DNA from: Oscillospiraceae bacterium
GTDB lineage: Bacteria > Bacillota > Clostridia > Oscillospirales > Acutalibacteraceae
Length of the DNA stretch: 36,280 bases
Direction of reading: 5' to 3'
Assembly: GCA_015065885.1 (NCBI GenBank)
Contig: SVPJ01000023.1
Coordinates: 1 to 36,280, forward strand
Shown: piece after piece, positions 28,489 to 36,280 of the stretch
Position numbering within the stretch: the first letter of the stretch is position 1
Layout: every line of letters begins with the position of its first letter
Position numbers and translations under genes: made by a program
Notes under the pieces: model-generated
What the model was told of the DNA's origin: nothing
Database searches by the model: none
Seen by the model: the letters and a program-made list of their open reading frames with translations, nothing else

Positions 28489-28621
28489 GCCTCCCCTGTG
28501 TAAGGGGAGGTGGCTTTTGCTTTTAGCAAAAGACGGAGGGGTTGTTGGAGGAAGCGATTCATCTTTCAAATCCTCTCAGTCAGCTTCGCTGACAGCTCCC
28601 CTTGCATCTTCAAGGGGAGCC
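28489..28621 (+). repeat. Composite palindromic repeat, full copy D
   Basis: Like copy B in its variable hairpin (GCTTTTGC/GCAAAAG), but with CAGCTTCGCTG as the internal palindrome. Like copy A it ends in AAGGGGAGCCTTGGGGTG, so the whole island shares one right boundary type. Confidence 0.87.
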
Positions 28622-28680
28622 TTGGGGTGGCTACCGCTGTCAAGAGAAAACCTTTACACAAAAAAATCCGTGTTATCGAA

Positions 28681-28711
28681 AAGAAACCGCGCTACTGCGC
28701 GGTTTCTTTTT
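28681..28711. terminator. Strong intrinsic terminator, bidirectional form
   Basis: AAGAAACCGCGC (28681-28692), TACT loop, GCGCGGTTTCTT (28697-28708), then TTT. It isolates the repeat island from the giant gene. The following 120 bases show nothing else that I recognise. Confidence 0.88.
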
Positions 28712-28832
28712 GCGTGTAAAGCGGAAACACATTACAATATACGCGGACTCTACGAATCGTGTATGGCAAAAACGCACAAAAATCAGACCGAAATTTCTAT
28801 GCTTTCGCAGCTGGGGGGTACGTTTTTTGTGG

Positions 28833-28861
28833 TTGCGAAGTGGTAAAAAATGTGTTAAAAT
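28833..28861 (+). promoter_or_regulatory. Promoter of the giant surface protein gene
   Basis: TTGCGA (28833-28838), a 17-bp spacer and TAAAAT (28856-28861), about 70 bp before the start codon. Confidence 0.6.
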
Positions 28862-28931
28862 AGTAGCGCTGTAGACTACGGCTTGTTTTGGCGCGTGGTT
28901 TAACGGACATCTATAAGGAAAGGTGATATGT

Positions 28932-31900
28932 ATGAAGCACATCTCCAAGCGCATTTTGGCCATGCTGTGCGTGGTCGTAATGCTGTTCTCTTGTTGCTTG
29001 TCGGGTCTTACGTTTGCGGCATCCGCAGACAGCACGACCTACAAGAACAAGTGGACGATTCTTGATGGCGGCGAAAACGGTTTGGTAATGAATTACCAGG
29101 CGGGCGGTCGCTTCGAGAAGGCGGTAACGGGTTTTAACGCCCAGATCCCGTCTACCTATGAGATGGAGGACATTTCGTTGTACCTCCACATGACGCTGGA
29201 TGCGGCAGCGGTCACCGCTTTTGAAAAAGGCGGCTCGATCGAACTGTCCCAGTCCACGATCGACAAATCCGAACGGAACTGGAGTCTTGCGACTCCCGAA
29301 TGGAAGGTCGGCGAAAACGTCGTTCTTCTGAAACTTTCCGCTTCGGGCAGCGCGCCCGGCGGCGCGGCGGAGTTTGATCTGCACACGGCGATCAACTACT
29401 TCCGTATGTTTGCGAACCCGAATGCGGCAGAATTTACTGCGGCGTCGTCCGTGACCATTTGGGAAATTGCGTTGGTGGATACCACCGCGGCGGGCGTTCA
29501 GTTTGGTACGGACGACACCTATCTGATGCTGTCCGAGCCGATCACGACCACCCCGAACACCATTGAAGCGAGCGTGAAGGTGGATGCGTTTGCCACCGAA
29601 TTCCCGCTTCCCATCACCTACACCTCCCGCTACACCGGCACCACGCTGGACAGCGGCTTGAAGGCGCAGACGGATGCCAGCATGACCGTGACCGGTGTGG
29701 AAGGTATTCCGGACGGCACCACGGTGTACGGTTGCACCATGCCGGTGGATGGCTATCTCGGCACCAAGGACACCAAGTACACGGTGAAGATTCCGAAGGC
29801 CTACAAGATGGAAGATATGGCACTTGCTTTCTGGTTCTATACCTCGACGGGCAAGGTGCCGAATACCTACATGGAGATCTCCTCCGCGGGTAAGTGCGAT
29901 AACCAGGAACTCGAGTGGACCACCGATGCGATGTTCACCGATCTGCAGGTCGGCTGGAACTACATCGTGATGCCGTTTGCCGATGCGTATCACAACAAGA
30001 ACGGCGGCGAGTTCAACCTGCAGGGTGCGAACTTCCTGCGTTTCTGGGGCAGCGGCAAGGCGACCGAAGAAACCACGGTCTACTTCCACGACTTCAAATT
30101 CGTGAAGCTCGCGAAGGAAGAAGAGCCGGAAGCTCCCGAAGTGGAAGAAGTGACCTCGTGGGCAATGTGCAACAACTTTGCTTCCGCTTCCGGTTTCAAC
30201 ATCGGTTGGTCGAGCGCCAGCTCGAACGCTTCGTTCGGCAACGCATGGGTGACCGATGCGAACATGAAGAATCAGCCTGCCGCAGGTACTACCTATGTTG
30301 AATTCACGGCGAAGGGCAACACCGCCGAAAGCGGCTGGTGGGCTCCGGTGTTCACCCACACCTTCAGCGCTCTGGATATTCCGGAAGGCGTGACGCTGAA
30401 CGATCTGAAGTTCAGCATGTGGATGTACATCAGCGATGCGGATGCTTTGGCGACCCCCAGCCCGAACTTCAAGATCGGTTCGACCGCGAGCTCGGTGGAC
30501 CAGGGCTGGTACTACAGCAACCTGCTTGCAAACCTGGTAGATGGCTGGAACTACATTGAGATTCCGCTTTCTTCCGGTAAACAGACCACCAACCCGCTGT
30601 TGGTGGAAGACATCTGCAAACTGACCATGCGTTCGGTCGAACTCGAATGGCTGGATTCCACTCCCGACGACGGTGTCATCGGCACGGTGGCGGATCAGGC
30701 GATCGTGCGTTATGCTGATTTCCGTATCTCGATCATCGATAAAGATGCCGAAACCGAGTGGAGCATCGGCGTGCCGAACGGTAGCCGTTACACCGCCAAC
30801 GAAAGCTACGTTACGGATGCAGACGGCAACTGCCCTGCTCCCGAAAACGTCAACCTCGGCACCGGCACGGTCGGTGCGGGTGAAGGCGCTCCCGAAGGTC
30901 TCAAGTATTATGCTGTGACCGTGAACAAGGGCGCTTGGTTCGCGATGGTTCACCAGTATCCCACGGTGACCTTCCCGGAGAAGTACACCATCAACGACTT
31001 GGCACTCGATTTCTGGATCTACACCTCCACCGGTGAAATTCCGGATTCCAGCCTTGAGCTGACCTCTTCCGGTACGTTCGATAAGGAAGAGAACTGCTAT
31101 CGCATTATCAACTTCATCTCCAACCCGCAGGTCGGTTGGAACCACGTGTACATCCCGCTGTCGGCTCCGACTTCGAAGACGGGCGAGTTTGATTACACTG
31201 GTTTGAACTTCATCCGTTGGGTTGGTTCCAACCCCGGTATGGGCGCTGTGGCGGAAGTCCGCGTTTCCGAAATGAAGTTTGTTGCGGCTGTGGAAGAAGT
31301 GGAAGAGAACGAAACGTTGCTCTACAACATCGGCAACCTCGGCGCTACCTCCACCTCCACCGGCGCGGACGGTCTGCCCGCCGGCTACAAATATGTTTCC
31401 TTTGACCTCTCCTCGGCTTCCAGCACTTCGTTGGTGCTGCAGCAGTCGGGCTTGAAGGTTGAGGTTCCGTCCTACACCACGATGCAGGATATGGGTCTCT
31501 CCTTCTGGTTGTACGTCAACGACGCGAGCAAGGTCAGCGGCACCGGTCAGATCGAGCTGACCTCCTCCGGTACTTGTGACCAGGCGGAGCTGGGCTTCGG
31601 CTTGAACAAGGCGACCTTGAAGAACGGTTGGAACCACGTGTTCCTGCCCTTCAACACGGGTAGCCTCTACAACGGTTCGCAGGGCGTGGCGTTCGATCAC
31701 ACCGCAATCAACTACATGCGTTGGTACGGCCTCTATGGTTCCGGCCTGCAGGTTGCGATCTCGCATGTGGCGATCTACACGCTGAACGATCTGGAAACCC
31801 CGACCTGGAACATCGTGAACTTGAACAAGACGCCCCACAACTGGGACGGCGGTAAGCTCACGGCAGGTAACGTGTGGGTGAACGACGGTACCGATGCGGC

Positions 31901-34900
31901 ACAGCCGCTGACCGGTACGGTGTATTATGAAGTGAAGCCCGGCAGTGGCACCGCAACCATCAATGATGTGACTGTGTGGAAGGCCGGCTTCAATGCGGGT
32001 ACCAGCAACGCGTTTGTTGCTCCGAACATTCCGAGCTACTACGATATTGCGGACCTCACCTTCTCCTTCTGGCTGTATGTGCCGGATGTGGACCTGCTCC
32101 CGATGGTGTCGGGTGCGCCCAACTTCCAGCTGACCTCGGCAGGCACCTACGACAAGGACTTGATGAACTACGGTTACCTGCTGCGTGACGGTATTCAGGG
32201 CGAGTGGAAGGACGGCTGGAACTACATTGCGTTGCCGCTTTCCAAGATGGGCAAGCAGGCGACCTTCGACCTCTACAACCTGAACTTCATGCGTTGGTCC
32301 TACTTCCCGATGTATTATTCGGCGGATGCGAACGTGGCAGACTTGGTGCGTTTTGCGGACTTCCGTATCACCGCTGCCGAGGATAAGACGCCTCCTCCGG
32401 CGGAAGACGTGACGGTTACCGAAGACGATATGATCATCATCGGTAATACCAACACCGACGACGAAAATCCGATCGCGCTGTTCACCGACGTCAACGGCAA
32501 CGTTGGCTGGGTGTGGGGCGACAAGCAGTTCATCACCGAGTACAACGTCGCGACCGGCGAATGGATCGACCTCGCGCTGGTGCGTGATATGGCGGCGGGC
32601 AAGTTCCTGCTGTATGCCAACGGCGAAGTGGTTGCCGAGCGTGATGCCACCGGTACCGCCGACATCGTTCCCACCACCGCATTCTCCATCGGTGCAGACG
32701 GTCTGGGCGTGACCTTCCAGGGCGCTATCGCGGACGTGCGTCTGTGGAGTGACGTGCGCACGGCGGACGAGATCGCCGACAACCGCGTGGAAAAAGAAGG
32801 CAATAAGGTGAATCCGCTGGCGGCGGGCACCGAAGGTCTCATCGATGCGTGGTTCCTGGTGGGTAACCTCAACTACGTGCTCGGCGGCACCGTTCTCGTT
32901 TCGGTCAACGGCAACGACCTCGTGTTCAAGGGTTCCCGTGCGGACGACTGGGTGAAGGATTATGAAGTTCCCACCGACGTGATCGGTGAGAATTACCACA
33001 CGATGGTCTTCATTCCCGATACGCAGGAACTGGTGACCGGTGCCTTCACCGAAGAGTGGATGGCGGCGGCACAGTGGATCGCGGATAACGTGGAGAACGA
33101 GAACATCGTTCACGTTATCGGTGCGGGTGATACCACCTGGCTTGCGAACGACGCTAACTTTACCATCGCGAAGAACGGTTGGGATCTGTTTACCGACAAG
33201 GTTTCGTGGAGCAACCTGACCGGTAACCACGACTATCCCGGTTCGACCCGTTCGGTGAACGACACCGAGTATATCATTCGTGACTCCTCGAAGTACAACG
33301 AGTATTTCGGTATCAACTACATCACTTCGACCGCGGCGGCGAATTCCTACGTCGGTTCTTTCGAGGACGACTACGATATCTACGGCACGGCGAAGAATGA
33401 AAACGGCAAATACGTCGGCGTGGAGAACTCCTATTTCCGCTTCAACGTTGCCGGTGTGCAGTGGATGATCCTCCAGCTTGAGTATCATCCCCGTGTGAGC
33501 GTTATCAATTGGGCAAACGACATTTTGGCGCAGTATCCCGACGATAACGTCATCGTGACCACCCACAGTTACATCAACAACGATACGGCGGATTGGTGCA
33601 CCCACTGGATGCCGTACACCAAGTCGGATGCCGAGATCGGCGGCTGGCTCGGCAGTTTGATGAATCCTGCGCAGGCGTGGCCGAACGGCGATACTTCGCC
33701 GATCTGGAACAACCTCATCTACAACCACGACAACGTCAAGATGGTGCTGAGCGGTCACGCCGGCACGGCGGACGGTCACGTGTTGCAGACGGTGACCAAG
33801 AATGCGGCAGGCAACGACGTGCCGCAGCTGATGCTCAATGCGCAGGATCTGGACGTGGAGTACTTCAACGGTCAGGCGCTTTCGATGCTCGGTATTCTCC
33901 GCTTCAGCGCGGACGGCTCGAAGTGCGAGATCCAGTACTACTCGCCTTATCACGATGCGTCGTATCATCCCTCCAACCAGGAGATGCTTTCGGTTGAACT
34001 GAATACGGCGGTTTCCTGTGCTCACGAAAGCACCACCTTGGTCGGTGTGAAGGAAGCGACGGCAACCGAATACGGTTACACCGGCGACGTCATTTGCGAC
34101 GTGTGCGGCGACACCGTGAAGAAGGGTCAGACGATCCCGAAGATCCTCGTGTATTCGAAACTCGACTTCTCGACCGGTGAATTCGTCGGCACGGCGGCAA
34201 CCGCCAGCGGCTACGATATTCAGCCGATCCCCGGCACCGAGTACTACGGTGCGAAACTGAACAAGCAGAACCAGACCATCCAGATGGCGCTGGATGCGGC
34301 GGCTCTGCAGATCGATGAGGAAGATATTCTTGCGGGTACCGACCTTGCGATCACTTATGAATACTACGTTACCGATGCGTGGGCCAACGATCACCGCTTC
34401 ACCCTGACCGGTAACGGTTACAACCTCGGCGTCAACGGCGGCGGTGTTTCCAACGTGTGGGATTGCGCTCCCGTGAACGTCGGTTCGGCGCTCAAGCGCG
34501 GTGAACTCGCGACCGTGACCTACACGGTCGGTGCGAATTCCGACATCACGCTGGCGTACGACGGCAACATCGGCAACGGCACCACGGGTGTGGCAGGCGA
34601 GTCCTACAGCACCTTGGATACCGCGAAGGCGCTGGTGAACGGCAGCAACTTCACCTTCTACTGCTGGAACAACGATGCCGAAGGTACGCTCGGCCGTGAC
34701 ATCTATATCAAGTCCATCACGATCCACGCGGCGGACGAACTGCAGCAACCCGTGGTGGAAGAAGGCTCCGAAGCCATCTTCTTCGACTACGCTGTCAACC
34801 CCGTGTATTATCCGCAGTATACCGCGGACATCGCGTATGGTCTGTCTATGCCGACCGGCACTGCGGAATACTATCCGGAAGATACGGCACAAGAGTACGT

Positions 34901-36280
34901 CCGCTTCAACTACGGTTACGTCCTCGTGAGCAAGTTGCTCAACGATACGACGCCGAAGGATTACCTGTTGCGCATTACGGCGAAAGAGGGAACCGATCTG
35001 TCCAGTCTGTCTATGCAGTATCAGAACGGCGTCGGTTACTCCTGGAGCACCGGCTATACGCTGAACTTCGTGGACGGCGTTGCCGAAATGAAGCTGGAAG
35101 ATGCCGTGCTCGGCAACGACTTGAATGCCAGTGCGTCTATCCGTCTGCGTGATACGGTGTATGAGCTGAAAGACGGCGAATACGTGCTGATCACCGGCGA
35201 CGAACTTGACGATATCGCGTCTATCGAAGTGATCCCGATGGCATGCGACCACAGTGTGACTACCACCACGACGGTGGAAGCGACCTGCACCACCGATGGT
35301 TCCATCACCGTGACCTGCGCTTGCGGCGAAGTCATCTCGACCGAAGTCATTCCCGCGACCGGTCACGTGAACACCACCACCACGACGGTGGACGCGGATT
35401 GCGTGAACGACGGTTCCATCACCGTGACCTGCGACGCTTGCGGTGAGGTCATCTCGACCGAAGTGATCCCCGCGCTGGGTCATAAAGAGCCCACCGGCAC
35501 CTGGAACGCGAAGCAGTATTGCTTGAACGGTTGCGGCACCGTGCTGTACGACCTCGAAGCCCTCTTGAATGCGGGCGGCGAAGTCACGCTCGAGCGTGAC
35601 CTCGTGACCGACAAAGCGATCACGGTGAACACCGCCGTGGTGCTGAACCTCGCCGGTTACAGCATCTCCGCCACCGAACTCGACACGGTCGGCGACGGCG
35701 TGTTCTACGTCCCCGCAGGCGGCGACCTCACCATTAACGGCGAAGGCGTCATCAACGGTGTGGGCGGCAACAACTACTCCATGGCGATCTGGGCCGACGG
35801 CGGTAAGGTCACCATCAACGGCGGTACTTACACTAACGTGGGCGCAGGCGACGACGATCACTACGACCTCATCTACGTGAAGAACGGCGGCGAAGTGGTC
35901 ATCAACGGCGGTACGTTCATCGCGCACACGCCCGTGTGGACGCTGAACAGCCACGACACGTTGAAGGGCACCTTCACGGTGAACGGCGGTAAGTTCTACA
36001 AGTACGATCCCGCGAACAACATCACCGAGAACCCGACCAAGGTTTGGGTGGCGGACGGCTTCGACACCGTCGCGGAAGGCGATTACTTCGTGCTGACCGA
36101 GCATGTGTGTGGGGAAGGCAGTTTGGTTGGCGCGTATGATCCCGATCTGAAAGAACCGGGTTATACCGGCGATATCGTGTGCGACAAGTGCGGCGCGATC
36201 ATCGAAGCGGGTACGGTCATCCCGACGTTGGCTCCCGGTGTCATCGACGAAAACGGGTACTACCGTGAAGACGGCAAGCG
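28932..36280 (+). CDS. Giant secreted modular protein with metallophosphoesterase domain (3' end outside window)
   Basis: At least 2449 residues with no stop before the window edge. The ATG at 28932 follows AAGGAAAGG. Residues 1-~30 are a signal peptide. About 37-187 and five more stretches up to ~1152 are related beta-sandwich modules (phrases such as MEDMALAFWFYTSTG, ELTSSGT, VGWNHVYIPL, LNFIRW, RFADFRI). About 190-218 plus 1157-1310 look like the two halves of a LamG fold. About 1355-1670 are a calcineurin-like metallophosphoesterase: FIPDTQ (Asp1363), GAGDTTW (Asp1400), TGNHDYPG (1431-1434), TTHSY (His1545), SGHAG (His1609). Cys/His modules with CxxCG occur near 1696-1736, 2105-2185 and 2393-2420. 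About 2205-2378 repeat GGKVTINGGTY-like turns, a beta-helix. A cell-wall anchor would lie beyond the window. Extracellular phosphoesterase activity is inferred. Confidence 0.9.
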   Translation, partial: MKHISKRILAMLCVVVMLFSCCLSGLTFAASADSTTYKNKWTILDGGENGLVMNYQAGGRFEKAVTGFNAQIPSTYEMEDISLYLHMTLDAAAVTAFEKGGSIELSQSTIDKSERNWSLATPEWKVGENVVLLKLSASGSAPGGAAEFDLHTAINYFRMFANPNAAEFTAASSVTIWEIALVDTTAAGVQFGTDDTYLMLSEPITTTPNTIEASVKVDAFATEFPLPITYTSRYTGTTLDSGLKAQTDASMTVTGVEGIPDGTTVYGCTMPVDGYLGTKDTKYTVKIPKAYKMEDMALAFWFYTSTGKVPNTYMEISSAGKCDNQELEWTTDAMFTDLQVGWNYIVMPFADAYHNKNGGEFNLQGANFLRFWGSGKATEETTVYFHDFKFVKLAKEEEPEAPEVEEVTSWAMCNNFASASGFNIGWSSASSNASFGNAWVTDANMKNQPAAGTTYVEFTAKGNTAESGWWAPVFTHTFSALDIPEGVTLNDLKFSMWMYISDADALATPSPNFKIGSTASSVDQGWYYSNLLANLVDGWNYIEIPLSSGKQTTNPLLVEDICKLTMRSVELEWLDSTPDDGVIGTVADQAIVRYADFRISIIDKDAETEWSIGVPNGSRYTANESYVTDADGNCPAPENVNLGTGTVGAGEGAPEGLKYYAVTVNKGAWFAMVHQYPTVTFPEKYTINDLALDFWIYTSTGEIPDSSLELTSSGTFDKEENCYRIINFISNPQVGWNHVYIPLSAPTSKTGEFDYTGLNFIRWVGSNPGMGAVAEVRVSEMKFVAAVEEVEENETLLYNIGNLGATSTSTGADGLPAGYKYVSFDLSSASSTSLVLQQSGLKVEVPSYTTMQDMGLSFWLYVNDASKVSGTGQIELTSSGTCDQAELGFGLNKATLKNGWNHVFLPFNTGSLYNGSQGVAFDHTAINYMRWYGLYGSGLQVAISHVAIYTLNDLETPTWNIVNLNKTPHNWDGGKLTAGNVWVNDGTDAAQPLTGTVYYEVKPGSGTATINDVTVWKAGFNAGTSNAFVAPNIPSYYDIADLTFSFWLYVPDVDLLPMVSGAPNFQLTSAGTYDKDLMNYGYLLRDGIQGEWKDGWNYIALPLSKMGKQATFDLYNLNFMRWSYFPMYYSADANVADLVRFADFRITAAEDKTPPPAEDVTVTEDDMIIIGNTNTDDENPIALFTDVNGNVGWVWGDKQFITEYNVATGEWIDLALVRDMAAGKFLLYANGEVVAERDATGTADIVPTTAFSIGADGLGVTFQGAIADVRLWSDVRTADEIADNRVEKEGNKVNPLAAGTEGLIDAWFLVGNLNYVLGGTVLVSVNGNDLVFKGSRADDWVKDYEVPTDVIGENYHTMVFIPDTQELVTGAFTEEWMAAAQWIADNVENENIVHVIGAGDTTWLANDANFTIAKNGWDLFTDKVSWSNLTGNHDYPGSTRSVNDTEYIIRDSSKYNEYFGINYITSTAAANSYVGSFEDDYDIYGTAKNENGKYVGVENSYFRFNVAGVQWMILQLEYHPRVSVINWANDILAQYPDDNVIVTTHSYINNDTADWCTHWMPYTKSDAEIGGWLGSLMNPAQAWPNGDTSPIWNNLIYNHDNVKMVLSGHAGTADGHVLQTVTKNAAGNDVPQLMLNAQDLDVEYFNGQALSMLGILRFSADGSKCEIQYYSPYHDASYHPSNQEMLSVELNTAVSCAHESTTLVGVKEATATEYGYTGDVICDVCGDTVKKGQTIPKILVYSKLDFSTGEFVGTAATASGYDIQPIPGTEYYGAKLNKQNQTIQMALDAAALQIDEEDILAGTDLAITYEYYVTDAWANDHRFTLTGNGYNLGVNGGGVSNVWDCAPVNVGSALKRGELATVTYTVGANSDITLAYDGNIGNGTTGVAGESYSTLDTAKALVNGSNFTFYCWNNDAEGTLGRDIYIKSITIHAADELQQPVVEEGSEAIFFDYAVNPVYYPQYTADIAYGLSMPTGTAEYYPEDTAQEYVRFNYGYVLVSKLLNDTTPKDYLLRITAKEGTDLSSLSMQYQNGVGYSWSTGYTLNFVDGVAEMKLEDAVLGNDLNASASIRLRDTVYELKDGEYVLITGDELDDIASIEVIPMACDHSVTTTTTVEATCTTDGSITVTCACGEVISTEVIPATGHVNTTTTTVDADCVNDGSITVTCDACGEVISTEVIPALGHKEPTGTWNAKQYCLNGCGTVLYDLEALLNAGGEVTLERDLVTDKAITVNTAVVLNLAGYSISATELDTVGDGVFYVPAGGDLTINGEGVINGVGGNNYSMAIWADGGKVTINGGTYTNVGAGDDDHYDLIYVKNGGEVVINGGTFIAHTPVWTLNSHDTLKGTFTVNGGKFYKYDPANNITENPTKVWVADGFDTVAEGDYFVLTEHVCGEGSLVGAYDPDLKEPGYTGDIVCDKCGAIIEAGTVIPTLAPGVIDENGYYREDGK
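35255..35482 (+). repeat. Two tandem coding repeats of ~115 bp (Cys-rich module)
   Basis: Within the giant gene two near-identical units encode VTTTTTVEATCTTDGSITVT with CACGEVISTEVIPATGH, then VNTTTTTVDADCVNDGSITV with CDACGEVISTEVIPALGH. The nucleotide sequence is also close, so the duplication is recent. The CACGE/CDACGE and GH ends resemble a zinc-ribbon-like module frequent in clostridial surface proteins. Confidence 0.85.

Noticed and set aside
27637-28621. Possible CRISPR array or integron attC sites
   Set aside because: The copies are over 100 bp long with swapped hairpins and irregular spacing. No cas gene or integrase is present.
28500-28930. Short plus-strand frames running through the repeats and the spacer before the giant gene
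   Set aside because: They are translations of the palindromic repeats and terminator, without coding character.
28911-36104. Minus-strand open frame of ~2400 codons
   Set aside because: It lies wholly opposite the giant plus-strand gene, which has a signal peptide, ribosome binding site and recognisable domains. The antisense translation is His/Val/Arg-rich without any family motif.

Overview
The window looks like chromosomal DNA of a Bacillota bacterium, most likely an uncultured gut clostridium of the Oscillospiraceae/Ruminococcaceae type. This is inferred from the gene order rpoB-rpoC-rpsL-rpsG-fusA-tuf, strong AGGAGG ribosome binding sites, a T-box leader, a type I dockerin, Thr-rich lipoproteins and many short palindromic repeats. 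GC content appears moderate to high; it was not computed.

Left part (1-3700, mostly minus strand). An array of tiny hairpins precedes a UDP-GlcNAc 2-epimerase of the FnlC/CapG-like type. Upstream of that gene lie a MITE-like inverted-repeat element and a complete T-box riboswitch with promoter and terminator but no aminoacyl-tRNA or amino-acid gene after it. A PadR regulator with a clear operator follows, then a translationally coupled three-gene operon of two small HAAS/DUF6120-like membrane proteins and one secreted protein.

Cell-surface block (3725-9740, plus strand). It holds a secreted DNRLRE-ricin-caspase-like protein, a secreted dockerin protein and two Thr-rich lipoproteins with near-identical signal peptides. 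A 41-bp double palindrome sits at the promoter of the first lipoprotein gene.

Central part (10007-25094). Aldose 1-epimerase (minus) diverges from a membrane-anchored parvulin foldase (plus). The transcription/translation core follows: rpoB and rpoC, then rpsL, rpsG, fusA and tuf, with internal promoters before rpsL and tuf and a strong terminator after tuf.

Amino-sugar genes (25317-27636). A ROK-family protein carrying an extra N-terminal HTH module of the CD3324 type precedes nagA, each with its own promoter.

Repeat island (27637-28621). Several copies of a composite palindromic repeat flank a small DUF559 endonuclease-like gene. A further copy lies at 9821-9926.

Right end (28932 to beyond the window). 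One giant secreted modular protein (at least 2449 residues) has tandem beta-sandwich modules, a LamG domain apparently split by them, a metallophosphoesterase, Cys/His modules and a beta-helix. It has no stop codon in the window.

The most unusual items are the giant protein, the HTH-ROK fusion, the DNRLRE-ricin-caspase-like protein, the nuclease inside its repeat island, the orphan T-box and the hairpin array. I found no CRISPR array, tRNA, rRNA or prophage.
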